A DNA stretch of 64,000 nt from Tuctoria greenei (lineage: Eukaryota; Streptophyta; Magnoliopsida; Poales; Poaceae), in NCBI GenBank assembly GCA_036927565.1, contig JAYESD010000001.1:106497110-106561109 (forward strand), given 5' to 3'. Both the position numbers and the translations under genes were made by a program. Positions within the stretch are counted from its first letter, which is position 1; each line of letters begins with the position of its first letter. The notes below the pieces were generated by a model, which did no database searches, was not told where the DNA came from, and was given only the letters and a program-made list of their open reading frames with translations. Shown in pieces: positions 1 to 10,178 of this stretch.

Positions 1-364
1 GCCTTTGTGGAGTCTACCGGAGGTTTGAGGCTAAAGATCCGATGGTTGGGCACGTGGCAGCTCCGGAGCATACTGTGGGGAACAGATTGGTTCGGTGCCA
101 CCAGACACGTGTCAGTTCCGGAGCTTCCCTCGGTCTAGGGTTAGGTCCGGGGGTGCCGTTATGGCACATAGCCCGGAGCTTCCCCCTTGTGGGCGGTAGC
201 TCCGGTTTGATGGTACACGTGGCGACCCTGGGACTAACCATGTTGGGAAAGCGGGTCCGGTTATGTCTGACATGTGGGCCTTCGAAGGTCTTCAAATCAA
301 ATAGATGACATTTCCTTGAGATCCTTGCAATCTCAAGGGGTAGACGATACTCAGGGTACCGATA
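1..364 (-). repeat. 3' LTR of A1, partial
   Basis: It matches the last part of the LTR at 11702-12607 closely, ending in the same terminal motif (here CCGATA instead of CCGACA). The remainder of this LTR lies left of the window. It contains the CCGGAGCT/AGCTCCGG motifs typical of this family. Confidence 0.9.
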
Positions 365-376
365 GTGGCCCCCTGG
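365..376 (-). promoter_or_regulatory. Polypurine tract of A1
   Basis: Directly next to the 3' LTR the minus strand reads CCAGGGGGCCAC, a purine-rich run in the position where plus-strand DNA synthesis is primed. The same run sits at 49340-49351 in A2. Confidence 0.55.
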
Positions 377-581
377 ACCCACCTCTGGGGAAGACCCCTT
401 GGGTGAAGTCATTTCGCCGAAGGTGGGTCCATCCTTCGACTTTTGAGCCGAGTCTTCAAAGGTCTTCAGTTGTGCCGTTGGCGATCGTTTTGGAGTTAAA
501 TCCTCGCTGCATGGCATATCTCGGGTGCGGCAAATGAGATCTTTGGTGTGTGGATCTCATGCAATTGGAGGTCACCGGTTC

Positions 582-602
582 CCGATACGAAAATCGTATC
601 GG
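582..602. other. Perfect 9-bp inverted repeat with 3-nt loop
   Basis: CCGATACGA, then AAA, then TCGTATCGG: a perfect stem of nine base pairs, unrelated in sequence to the GGAGCT hairpins elsewhere in the element. Its first base is the left breakpoint of the 445-bp deletion seen in A2. Confidence 0.8.
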
Positions 603-790
603 TTCCACGCGCCTTGTCAGGCTGCCGCCTTCAGGCTTCCCGCCTTTCATGATGACAACCGTTCGCCTGGGTAAGAACCTCGACTTGATCGTCTGGGTGG
701 TCCCAGGCCCTCTTGTCATCGGCAGGGTGAAATTTTTGAAAAGTATCTTCGTCTTCCCAGCAGTTTCCATCTAAGCATTGCGGGGGATTA

Positions 791-800
791 CTTAAAAAGG
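791..800 (+). promoter_or_regulatory. TATA-like box for the A1 antisense gene
   Basis: CTTAAAAAGG lies 102 bp before the proposed start codon at 902, leaving room for a pyrimidine-rich leader. Position and composition fit a plant core promoter, but there is no direct support. Confidence 0.3.
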
Positions 801-901
801 AAAGCGCGCACCGTCTGGGGTTTTTTACGCCTCTCATTTGAACTTTCGCTCGAACTCCCAAACTTGTGCTTGCTTTTCCTCCCTTGCCTCGCTGTGCTGC
901 G

Positions 902-3900
902 ATGGAGTTGGGTCTCCGTGAGAGCTGCTTGAAGACCGAAAGTGACCTGAAGAAGGTCCGGGCCCTCATGGGGTGGTCCTCGGACTTCTTCAACCACCTG
1001 GTCCGCACCGGGGAAAGCTCCCATTCGAGAAGGAACACGCCTGCGAGATGGTGTACTTTTCTGCGTACGCCATGGTGGGGTTGATCCCACCTTTTTCCTC
1101 CTTTTTCTTGATGCTGCTAGACTTTTATGGTCTGCAGCTGTACCACCTTGGCCCCCACTCCATTCTTCTAGTGTCTGTCTTTGTCCACTTCTGTGAAATG
1201 CGGGTGGGCATCCCCCCTGCATTGAGCTTTTCCGGACCTTCTTCACCGTCCATACCACCGAAAGGAGTGATGAGTACCTTGACTTCTACTACTTTGTGAA
1301 GCGCAAGAAGTGCCCATTCAAGTACCTCTGGGCGTTTCCCTCTAGAAAGTGGGACGATTGGAAGAAATACTGGATAGTCATCCGGGTGGAGGAGCATGAG
1401 AAGCTGGAACTACCCGAAGGCCTCCCCAACATCGAAACTGCAGTCTGGAGTGAAGCTCCGGTGCTGTCGGATGCCTTCAACCCTGCTCTTACCAGGATCC
1501 GCCATTGTGTGGAGGGAGGATTAACTCCTGAGGCAGTATTTTGCAATTTCCTGGTCAACAGGTGGGCACCACTGAAGAGGAGAGAAAAACTCGCTTGGTC
1601 CCTCAACAGTGTGATGGACGACAACCGGGTCGAGACCGGGCTGAAGTCCAACATGGAGGGGGAGACATTGGAGTTTCATCTCAAGAAGTTCCAGCACGGC
1701 AACGACGTCGCGGTTGATGACTTGACCTCGCCACCAACTTTCCTCCCTCTAAACGTGGAAGTACAGTTCAGCAGGGAGCTCTGGCGGACGACGCCGGTGC
1801 TTGACAACCTCGGTGTCGTCGAGAGACGATTGACTTCCAGGGTGGTGATCCCTGGGGCTTCTGAAGGTGGCTCCACCCCTGCCCCGAAGCCAAGGACCGA
1901 AGTCGTTGGCAAGGGCAAGGAGCCAGCGGCCAAACCCACGAGCCGGAAGAGGAAGCTAAAGCATGCCGACGGAAGGTCCGTCAGGCCTGCACCCTCTGCA
2001 GCAGCTCCTTCTCCCCGGAGGGGGAGGTCTTCTACAATTGCGGCGACTGTACCTGCAGTAGTGTCTTCCCGGGGTGCTAGCCCCGGGCATGTGACTCCAG
2101 TACCAGGGCCAGCTGAGGTCTCTGGGTCCAGAGGTCCTTCCCGGTCGAGGGGGGCCTCGACTAAGGAAATGCCCGCGGCTGCAACAAGTTCTGGGGGGCC
2201 TTCTGGAGCTACCACGCCGGCGGCAGCCATGGTCAGTCCAGAACGCCCGGGAAAGAGATTACGTGCAAGCTGGTGCGGAAGCCTTCCGAGGTAATTTTTA
2301 ATCATTACCTCAGACAGTTGTTTTGTTGTAGTAACTGTTTTTTAAGTTTCTTCATCCATCATCTGCAGCGTCCCCAAGAAGAGGAGTGAGGCTCCGCCCT
2401 CAGCCACAGCGGCTGAAGTTGTGATGGCGGAGGCTTCTACTCCTGTCCTGGTGCTGCCCCAAGTGGTGACTGAAGCTGCGGCAGCTCCGGCGCCAGCTGT
2501 CGTGGTCATGGACCGCGTCTCATCCCCCGAGACTCCCGTGGTAGCGCCGGACCATGGGAGAGAAGATGCGCCAGCGACACCTGCCCAGGAGGTTGAAGCC
2601 CCGGGTCTTGATGCTGAGATGTTGGAAGCTTCGGCTGTTGAGCCGGAGGAAGCAATGATTCTGGCCCCAGAGCTGGAAATTGTCGAAGCCCCGGCGGTTG
2701 AGCTGGAGGTTATTGAAGTCCCGGCGAGCAAGCCTGATGTTGAGGATGTCCCGGCGGTTGAGCCGGCTACCTCCAAAGATCCAGCCTCAGAGCCGGTTGC
2801 CACTGAAGCTTCGGCTGCAGAGCCGGTTGAAGTTGAAGACCTTCCGACGCCTGAGCCGGTTGAGGTTGAAGCTCCGGCCTCAGGGTCGGTTGTTGCGGAG
2901 GCATCAGCACTCGAACCCATGATGGTCGAGGCGCCAACACCCGAGCCACCAGCGGAGGAGGAGCCCAGGCCGGAGCCGTAAGTAGCCCCTGCTCTGGAAG
3001 TGATGACGGCGGAGGTGCCTGCTGCTAAGCCAGGGTGCCCTGATGAAGTCGCTGGCCCCCTGCCTGAGGGGGCAAATGAAGACCTGGTGGCAGGGCCTTC
3101 GGAACCACTTCGGGAGGTCGAAACTTCTTCTGTGGGACCCTCCTCGATGGTGACTGAGGCTATCCAAGAGGACGGCCCTAGTGCCGTGGAGGCTCAGGGG
3201 ACCACTCTTGTGGAGTGGGACCCAATTTTCGTAAGCAAGAACCCGCTGGAACCAGCGGAGGAGACCCCAGGAGGTCCGGACCCTATTCCCCTGTCGTTGT
3301 CCATTGACAATGCTTGCTCAAGTTTGCGTCAAGTCTAGCTGGCGTTCTACCACGACAGCAAGGCTCTTGAAGAGGAGCGCCAAACCCTTAGGCAGTGGCG
3401 TAATCGGCTCTACTTCAAGACCAAGCTGGCGCAGTCGAAGCTGGCAGACGACAAGGAGTGGATCAGACAGGAGATGGTCCGCCTGGAATACTGGGGCAAA
3501 TTATTGGATGATAGGGAGAGCTTGACTCATGCCCTCGACACTCAATCCCGGACCATTTATGAGCAGGCCAAGGCAACTAATAGTGCGGCTGATGATCGCC
3601 AAGAAAAACTTGAAGCCATTAACACTAGCCTCATCAAGCGTCGGGAGGCACTTGAAGAGGGGGAGAAGAAGCTCGAAGACAAAGAGCAAAAACTCCTAGA
3701 GCTGGGGGATGATGTCTTGAAGAGGGAGGAGGAGCTCGCCGAAAAGGTGGCTCTGGTTGACAAGGTCCTCGAGGAACGCACCAAGAAGTTGGAGGAGTGT
3801 TGCGTTGAGGAGGAGGAGAAGGCCTGGGTGCGAGGGCAGGAACTCTACAAGCAAGAGCGTGCCATCGCTGCCAGGGAGAAGAAAGTTAGGGGCTGGGAGA

Positions 3901-4434
3901 AGGACCTGGTCGACCGGCGAAATAAGATCCACCTCCGAGAGGAGGAGCTCGGAAAACTCGAGAAGTAGGTTGCTGAAAAGATTCAGCAAAATGCCAAAGA
4001 GGTTGAGCGCCTTGCTCGTGAGAATTCTGAACTGGCGGCGGCCAAAAGATCCTTGGAGGAACTGAAGGGCTTGAGGACTGCAGACTCCCTACAGGATTGG
4101 GAGTTCCTGAGCAAAGCCAACGACGCGCTAACACCTCAGTCCCGTGCGTCCGGATGATCCGGAGCCAGAGCCGGACCTGGCGTTGCAAGCGTTGAGTTCG
4201 GCGGGTGGCAAACTCTCCAAGGTGGGTGACGTCATCGCGGACCAGTTGGAGGTTGAGGGGCAGTCCCTGGCGAAGAACGTCGCAGAGTATGTGCTGACGT
4301 GCTACACCAGCTGGGATCCCCAATTTCCTCTGGACCCGGTGCTTGAAGGTCCCGTCTAAGGAGAAGGTGAAGCCACCCGAGCCAATGTGTCGGAGGTTGC
4401 TCAGAAGGTCGCCCAGTTCTTCCATAGGGTCTAG
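902..4434 (+). pseudogene. Antisense multidomain gene of A1 (PF04195-like domain, Pro/Glu repeats, coiled coil), broken
   Basis: This gene runs opposite to gag-pol. The start ATG at 902 has a strong plant context (GCGATGG). About 50 codons on, a frame change near 1010-1020 leads into a hydrophobic domain with VYFSAYAMVGLIPPF and LDFYGLQLYHLGPHSI, which I recognise as the family named putative gypsy-type transposon (PF04195, Transposase_28). Next come a Ser/Pro/Arg-rich stretch, a 78-bp intron (2291-2368), PKKRSE (nuclear-signal-like), Pro/Glu/Ala repeats of about 11-14 residues (2420-3000), a long charged coiled coil (about 3340-4090) and a C-terminal part ending FHRV. Unbroken, the product would be about 1,150 residues. 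Lesions are stops at 2979, 3336, 3966 and 4357, a frameshift in the C run 1212-1217, and an 8-nt loss near 4138. Function is unknown; no transposase catalytic triad is visible. Confidence 0.72.
2291..2368 (+). other. Spliceosomal-type intron in the A1 antisense gene
   Basis: The run starts GTAATTTTTAATC, is T-rich, and ends CATCTGCAG. Removing it joins CCG-AG to C-GTC-CCC and keeps one frame from 1296 through 2981, replacing a stop (TAA at 2292-2294) with Ser-Val-Pro-Lys-Lys-Arg. A2 has the same 78-bp intron at 50821-50898. Confidence 0.75.
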
Positions 4435-4505
4435 GACCATCTCTGTAGCTCCCCTTGTATTATCTCTTTTTCTTCCCCAATTTTGTAATCCCTTGTCTCT
4501 AGATG

Positions 4506-4531
4506 AATGAAATCCACAATTTGTTAATGAA
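4506..4531 (+). terminator. Putative poly(A) signals of the antisense gene
   Basis: Two AATGAA hexamers about 70-95 bp past the stop codon, in a T-rich setting. The same pair occurs after the A2 copy around 53043-53068. Confidence 0.35.
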
Positions 4532-4702
4532 TTTCATTTTTTGTCTTCAACACTTCTGTCTTCACTTGGCCCCTTGGTAGATGTACAAAATTTGATTGTG
4601 AACATGTACCAAGAGGATATTGTGTTTTGTTGATGACTCGTTTTCTTTGAACTTGTATAGTGTAGGTCCGAAGTCTTCGATAGTGAAGGCCCCCTGAGGT
4701 TG

Positions 4703-5017
4703 TCGGAGCTCAGAAGCTCCGACATTGACTACCGTTGGAGCTTAGTAGCTCCGGCAATAGTCCCTATCAACACATAGAGCATCGATAATTAGCCCTCCGG
4801 GGTGTCAGAGCTTAGTAGCTCCGGCAGTGACCTTTGCCAACGCGTAGCTTGTCGGCAGCAGACTCCGCGTTTGAGGTCTTCTCACCATCTTTTATTCTGC
4901 GTCGACGGCTGGCCCCCCTAGCTTTGCCGGAGCTTGGTTGCTCCGGTAATGCTCATTTTCAATGTTTAACATCGATCACAAGCCACCTAGGAGGAGTCGG
5001 AGCTTTGTTAGCTCCGG
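4703..5017. repeat. Array of five GGAGCT...AGCTCC hairpins
   Basis: Five short inverted repeats lie at 4703-4722 (8-bp perfect arms TCGGAGCT/AGCTCCGA), 4735-4754, 4805-4824, 4927-4946 (7-bp perfect arms) and 4997-5017 (7-bp perfect arms). Each has a loop of 4-6 nt. CATCGAT and other short matches between the units suggest a decayed tandem repeat. The array lies exactly where the plus-strand gene and gag-pol converge. Confidence 0.8.
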
Positions 5018-5752
5018 CTTCTCTCCATCAACGTGGATTCTTTATTTTTCCTGCACACTAAAGCCAAGAAAAATAGTAAAATTCGCTCCTTGCCTATAAC
5101 TTCATCGCGGCTTACGATTCCCAAGAAAGTTTTAGGTCAAACACAATTCTGAATACAACCGAATGTGTTGCCTTCTTTCTTCCAGATCCAATTGTACTTG
5201 GACCCGCCTTACTTCGGCCTGCCGGGGTGTAGGTAGAGTGGCGTACTTAGGGTGCTTGACCAGGCTAAGTCGATAGCACACTCCGGCCCTAGATTGGCTT
5301 GGCGGCATTCACGCGAGTGGGCCATAAACAATATTTGAATCCAAAAGAATTGACAATACAGCTCGAATTGTACATGAACTGGTCGAACTAAAATTTCTTA
5401 TGAATTGCACAACTTTGTTATAGACAACAAAGAGAAAAATAAAAAATGTTGAGCCTGTACAAAATAAATGCACGTGGAGTCTGTTTCACATGAAGATGTC
5501 TTTTATTATAGGTCCGGGGTACAGGGGAAACAAGTACACTCTTAGGGTACGGAACCATACTAAGCGTGTTTCATTTCTTGTTTGACCCAGGGTAGCTAGC
5601 CACACTTTTAGTTCTGAGACTATGACAAGTGTTGCATGAACTTTGCGGACCTTCCGGGAAAGGTCCCGCTGTTCTCCCGAAGGAACTACCCGACTCTGTA
5701 CAATGACTCTATAACATACACCTCAAGTTACTACAGACTCACCTCCATGGTA

Positions 5753-7163
5753 TTAAGTGTAGAACTTACGGAGGTGCTCAATATTCCAAGGATTTGGGAG
5801 AAGTGTCCCATCCTCGGTAGCCAAGCGAACGCTTCTGGGACGGGATACTTTAATCACTCGGAAGGGTTCCTCCCAGCTGGGGGAGAGTTTGTTTAACTCT
5901 TCTCTGGATTGTATTCTCCGTAGCACCAGATCTCCTTCCTCGAGCTGTCGGTTGCGTACATGCCGCTGATGATAGCGCCGAAGTGCTTGGCAGTATCGGG
6001 CATTCGAAACAGCTGGTTGGCACCTTCCCTCCTCAAGGAGGTCTAGGTCTTCACGCCGAAGCTGGTCCTACGTGGCTTCGTCGAAGGTCCGGACCCGGAG
6101 TGACCCCAAGGTGATTTCCAGAGGAAGGATTGCTTCAGCTCCGTACACGAGGAAGAAGGGTGTCTCTCCAGTTGACCGGTTTGGAGTTGTCCTATTGGCC
6201 CATAGAGTGGGCGGAAGCTCTTCAATCCAGTTGGCTCCATGTTTTTTCAAGCGCTCATAGGTGCACGTTTTGAGTCCTTTCAGGATTTCAGCATTTGCTC
6301 TCTCGGCCTGGCCATTGCTTGCCGGGTGAGCTACGGAGGCGTAGCAAACTTGAATGCCGAGGTATTCGCAATATCCTTGAAATGCAGAGCTTGTGAATTG
6401 GGTCCCGTTATCAGTAATGATTTTGTTTGGTACTCCAAATCTGCATACAATGGACTGCAAAAAGTTGATAGTAGATTGCTTGTTTATTGTCACAACTGGA
6501 GTTGCTTCCGGGCACTTGGTGAACTTGACAATGGCGACATACAGGAACTTGTAACCTCCAACGGCTCTTGGGAAAGGTCCCAAGATGTCCACCCCCCACA
6601 CAGCGAAGGGCCATGTAGGAGGTATCATTTGTAGAGGCTGAGCCACTGTGTGAATTTGCTTTGCATGAAATTGGCATGCTTCGCATTTCTTCACCAGCTC
6701 AGTTGCATCCTGGAGTGCTGTAGGTCAGTAGAAGCCATGTTGGAAGGCTTTACCGACCAGCGTGCGGGAAGACGCATGGTTCCCACACTCGCCTCAATGG
6801 ATTTCTGCGAGGAGCTCGCAGCCTTCTTCCCTTGCGATGCACCACATTAGGACGCCGTTGGCACTGCGCCGATAGAGATCCCCTTCTACCAACGTGTATC
6901 TTTTAGCCAATCAGACTATCCGGTCAGCAGATACATCATCGTCGGTAAGGATGTTGTCTTTCAAGTAGCTCCAGATCTCCGAGATCCATGCATCGGAGCT
7001 AACTTGAGCATTTGAGTCTTGCGTGCTGGGTTGCTACAAGCTTCGGGCAGCACCTACGACCCTTGATGGCTGCCATGGTAACAGGGCCATCGGGACCGTC
7101 AGCTTCGGGATGCTGATCTCGCCCCCTTCGCCCAGTTCGGCAGGCTGAGCTGTGGGTTTTGAC
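5753..7163 (-). pseudogene. Integrase region of A1
   Basis: The minus strand encodes an integrase with a core in one open stretch (6068-6694). WGVDILGPFPRAVGG carries the first catalytic Asp, ITDNGTQFTSSAFQ the second, and HPASNGQAERANAE the Glu, so the triad is intact here. The C-terminal part towards RKFYT and the stop at 5753-5755 is in another frame, and the HHCC zinc-binding N-terminus (about 6690-6900) is also split. In life it would insert the element cDNA into the chromosome. Compare A2, where the open frame is longer but the catalytic Glu is changed. Confidence 0.85.
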
Positions 7164-7239
7164 AACCTCCGGACAAAAGTTCCGTCGGGAGCTGGAGCTC
7201 CGGTTTACGCTTTTGTTGAGAGTTCGTTGGCTTCAGCAT

Positions 7240-7583
7240 TGTGGACACGCTGGATGTGGTGGAGGTCTAGGACTTCGAAGTCCTTCTGAAGCCTCTAGAC
7301 TTCAAGAAGGTAACGAGGTAGCTGAAGACTGTTGCAGGAGCATTCACCCTTCACCTGTTTAATGATGAGCTGTGAATCTCCCTTGACCAGCAGCTGCTTG
7401 ACACCGTATGACAGTGCCACCTTTAGTCCGTAGATGAGTGCTTTGTACTCCGCCATGTTGTTGGTCGCCTTGAAGTCAAGGTGTACCATGTATTTTACCT
7501 TCTCCCCGGTTGGTGTGAGGAGAAGGATTCCAGCTCCGGCCCCCTATTTTTGCATGGAGCCGTCGAAGTAGAGGGTCCAGTGA
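7240..7583 (-). pseudogene. Archaeal-type RNase H domain of A1
   Basis: WTLYFDGSMQK begins the domain, followed by KATNNMAEYKALIYGLKVA and LLVKGDSQLIIKQVKGECS. This is the second RNase H typical of Tat-lineage elements, placed between the first RNase H and integrase. Two TAG stops (7544-7546 and 7295-7297) interrupt it, at exactly the positions broken in A2. Confidence 0.8.
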
Positions 7584-8240
7584 GGCTCGGTGAAGACCGG
7601 AGCCTTGTGTTCCGGCTTCTGCGCACTGGGGCCCCTAGGGTTTGATGGAGAGGGAGTCCATTCCGCCACAAAATCTGCCAATGCTTGACTCTTGATTGCT
7701 TGTCTTGGAATGAATTCGAGATCGAATTCGGCCGATTCCGCTGACCACTTTGCAATATTCCCAGTTGAATTGGGATTATGCAAGATTGCTCAAAGTGGGT
7801 AAGAAGTCACCACTGAAACCTTGTGAGCTTGGAAGTAATGGCGAAGCTTCCTGGAGGCGATAAGAACTGCATAGAGCAGCTTATGCACCTCTAGGTATCG
7901 AGTCTTGGCGTCATGAAGTACTTCACTGATGAAGTACACTGGGCGCTGGATGTTCCGGACCCTCCCGGAGGGGCCCGGAGCTTCCTCTTCATTGACCCGG
8001 ATCCTCCCGGAGGGATCCGGACCTTCTTCGGGGACCTCCGGGTCCTTGCTGGAGGGACCCGGAGCTTCTTCAAAAGCGACCTGGACCCTCCAGGAGGGGT
8101 TTGGGTCTTCTGAAGTAACTTCTTGTGGACTCAAGTCTGGGAACTAGGACCCAGACTCGCTTTCAAAACCTCTGGACCCTACCGGAGGGGTCTGGATTCC
8201 TGAGCATGGGATGGTTTGAAATGTAAAGCAGCAAAGGCTC
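7584..8240 (-). pseudogene. RNase H of A1 with a repetitive PDPSGRV-type insertion
   Basis: The normal domain is visible in IQRPVYFISEVLHDAKTRYL (written here from the A2 copy; A1 is nearly the same) and LRHYFQAHKVSVVTSYPL. Between the start of the domain and IQRPVYF lies a stretch of repeats of the type DPSGRV...EEAPGPS. At DNA level these are near-palindromes of the type GGACCCTCCCGGAGGGGTC. Relative to A2, about 47 nt are missing near 8228, which removes part of the conserved RNase H sequence. Frames change repeatedly. Confidence 0.75.
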
Positions 8241-9249
8241 ACCAGGGTTCGGAGCTACTAGAGTTGGTAGGGTGGTGAGGAGCTGTTTTAGCTCCTGGAA
8301 CGCCTTTTCTGCTTCTTCAGACCATTGGAATGGTCCGGACTTCCTCAATAACTTGAAGAAGGGAAGTGCTCGTTCCGCCAGTCTTGAAATGAACCGGCTG
8401 AGGGCTGCTAGACATCCAGTCAGCATTTGGACATCCTTGATGCGGGCTGGTGGCCGCATGTCTTCAATGGCTTTGATCTTCGCCGGATTAGCCTCTATGC
8501 CCCGGTGATTTTCCAGGAAACCAAGAAGTTTTTCGGAGCTAATCCCGAAGACACTCTTGTCTGGGCTTAACTTTGTGCGTGTGACCCGCAGCTTGTCAAA
8601 GACAGCCTGTAAGGTGTCAAGGAGACTCCTTGTTCTTGACCTTGACCACGATGTCATCGACGTACACTTCCACTATGTCTCTAATGAGTTCTTCAAAAGT
8701 TTTGTACATAGCTTGTACAAAGGTTGAAGCTGCATTATGGAGACCAAATGGCATGGTTGTATAATAGTACAATCCATCTACTGTGATGAAAGGGGTATGC
8801 TCTTCATCTTCCCTAGACATTCTGATTTGATGATACCCAAAATATGCGTCTAGGAAACACAGTAATTCACACCTGGAGGTAGAATCCACTATCTAATCTA
8901 TTCTAGGTAGTGGGAATGGATCTTTTGGACACGCCTTATTTAGTGTTGTGTAGTCAATACACATCCGAAGCTTCCCGCCGGCCTTGGGCACAATGACTGG
9001 GTTTGCCAGCCATTTTGGATGGAAGACTTCTCGGATGAATCCAGCTTCAAGCAACTTCTTCACTTCTTGTCGAATGAAGTTCTGTCGCTCCACGGATTGC
9101 TTTCGAGGCTTCTGATGCACGGGCCGGGCGTCAGGGTAGATCTTCAGATTGTGCTCAATCACTTCTCTGGGGATCCCAGACATTTATGACGGTTGCCAGA
9201 CAAACACGTCGACATTAGCCCGGAGGAAAGCGATGAGCGCGAGTTCCTA
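8241..9249 (-). pseudogene. Reverse transcriptase of A1
   Basis: From the N-terminal side (high coordinates): IPREVIEHNLKIYPDARPVH, CIDYTTLNKACPKDPFPLPR, LCFLDAYFGYHQI (usually AYSGYHQI), MPFGLHNAASTFVQ, and VEVYVDDIVVK with the catalytic Asp pair, then LTGCLAALSRFISRLAERA. Stops at 9184 and 9247-9249 and changes of frame near 8890 and 8640 break it. The stop at 9247-9249 is shared with A2 (57832-57834). Confidence 0.88.
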
Positions 9250-9519
9250 TTTGTCATTCAGTCCCCCCGATATATGGGTGGTCTGAGCGGCATCGGAACC
9301 GATTTGGACGACTTTGACGGGAATGTCGATGTTGCTGCTTGGCTGCACATGAGGTGCAGAAGTCGAGCCTCATTGACGAATGCTCGGGGGGTTTTGGAGC
9401 TTGCTCTTGCGTGGAGTCCTCCTCTTGCGCCGTAGTAAGCGCATGAAGTTCTTACAGAGCAATTACTCTGGCAGTGCGATCTCCGCGGATCTGGAGAACG
9501 CCTACTGGTGTTGGCATCT

Positions 9520-10090
9520 TTAACACCAGGTAGCCCTAATGAGCAGCTGCCATGAATTTGTACAAGGCAGGCTACCCAAGATGGCGTTGAAAGGTAAGTT
9601 GATCTGAGCAACGTCAAAGACCAACTTCTCAGTGCGATACTTCTCCCGGGTCCCGTAGGTAACTGGGAGAGTAATAGCACCGAGTGGGGTAATGGCTCCC
9701 GGACCTACTTCGGAGAAAGGTCGGGAGGGGTGAAGATTCGAAGGTCGGAGCTGAAGCTTGGTAAAAGCTTTGAAGCTTATGAGGTTCAGCCCCGAACCTC
9801 CGTCTACCATAACATGGTGGAGCTGAATGTTATTGATGGTGGGAGATACCATCAAAGGTAATTGGCCTGCTCCAACCATGCTTCGAGGGCAGTCCGAAGC
9901 ATCAAAAGTGATGGTTGTGTCCATCCACTTCCGTTGAGGCTCCGCCCTGGTTGTAGGAGCTACAGCGGCCATGTCCCGACGCATTGTCTTGAGGACGTGG
10001 GGGAGGTGATGTCTCATGATCCACCAAAAATGGTGTTCATGGTCTTCCGACGCTCGTTGTCAGAGACGTCAGAATCGTCATCGACGGAGG
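9520..10090 (-). pseudogene. Protease and gag-pol linker of A1
   Basis: Around 9740-9830 the minus strand reads IQLHHVMVDGGSGLNLISFK, the retropepsin active-site region of Tat elements, followed by INLPFNAILGSLP. The domain would cut the polyprotein. The upstream linker (KWMDTTITFDASDCPRSM) joins it to gag. Frame is lost after NAILG at about 9570. Confidence 0.78.
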
Positions 10091-10178
10091 TTTAGACGGC
10101 CTTCAGGATCTTTTTAGGATCCTGAAAACCTAACTCCTCTTCAGCCGAAGCTTCGTCAACTTTTTGTTTTCCTTCCCT

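Larger units (their letters stand above)
377..901. other. Non-coding spacer of A1 upstream of the antisense gene
   Basis: I see no convincing coding region here. The stretch holds a perfect hairpin at 582-602 and, just before the plus-strand gene, a TATA-like run (791-800) and a pyrimidine-rich leader. A2 lacks the segment equivalent to 582-1026, which would include the start of the antisense gene. Confidence 0.6.
4435..5752. other. Convergent spacer between antisense gene and integrase in A1
   Basis: No credible coding region. It holds AATGAA-type poly(A) signals for the plus-strand gene (4506-4511, 4526-4531), the hairpin array at 4703-5017, and a stretch of unknown content (5018-5752) matching 53560-54288 in A2. 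Confidence 0.65.

Noticed and set aside
902..1300. PF04195-like domain as an active transposase
   Set aside because: The family name is historical; I see no acidic triad or DNA-binding fold that would support catalysis.
7913..8147. Two overlapping plus-strand frames with PPGG repeats in the A1 RNase H region
   Set aside because: Reverse reading of the PDPSGRV repeats; the near-palindromic units make both strands look similar and open.
7295..9249. The three shared TAG codons as recoded or readthrough stops
   Set aside because: They occur in differing contexts and each copy has further private stops, so simple inherited damage is the plainer reading; recoding would need protein evidence.
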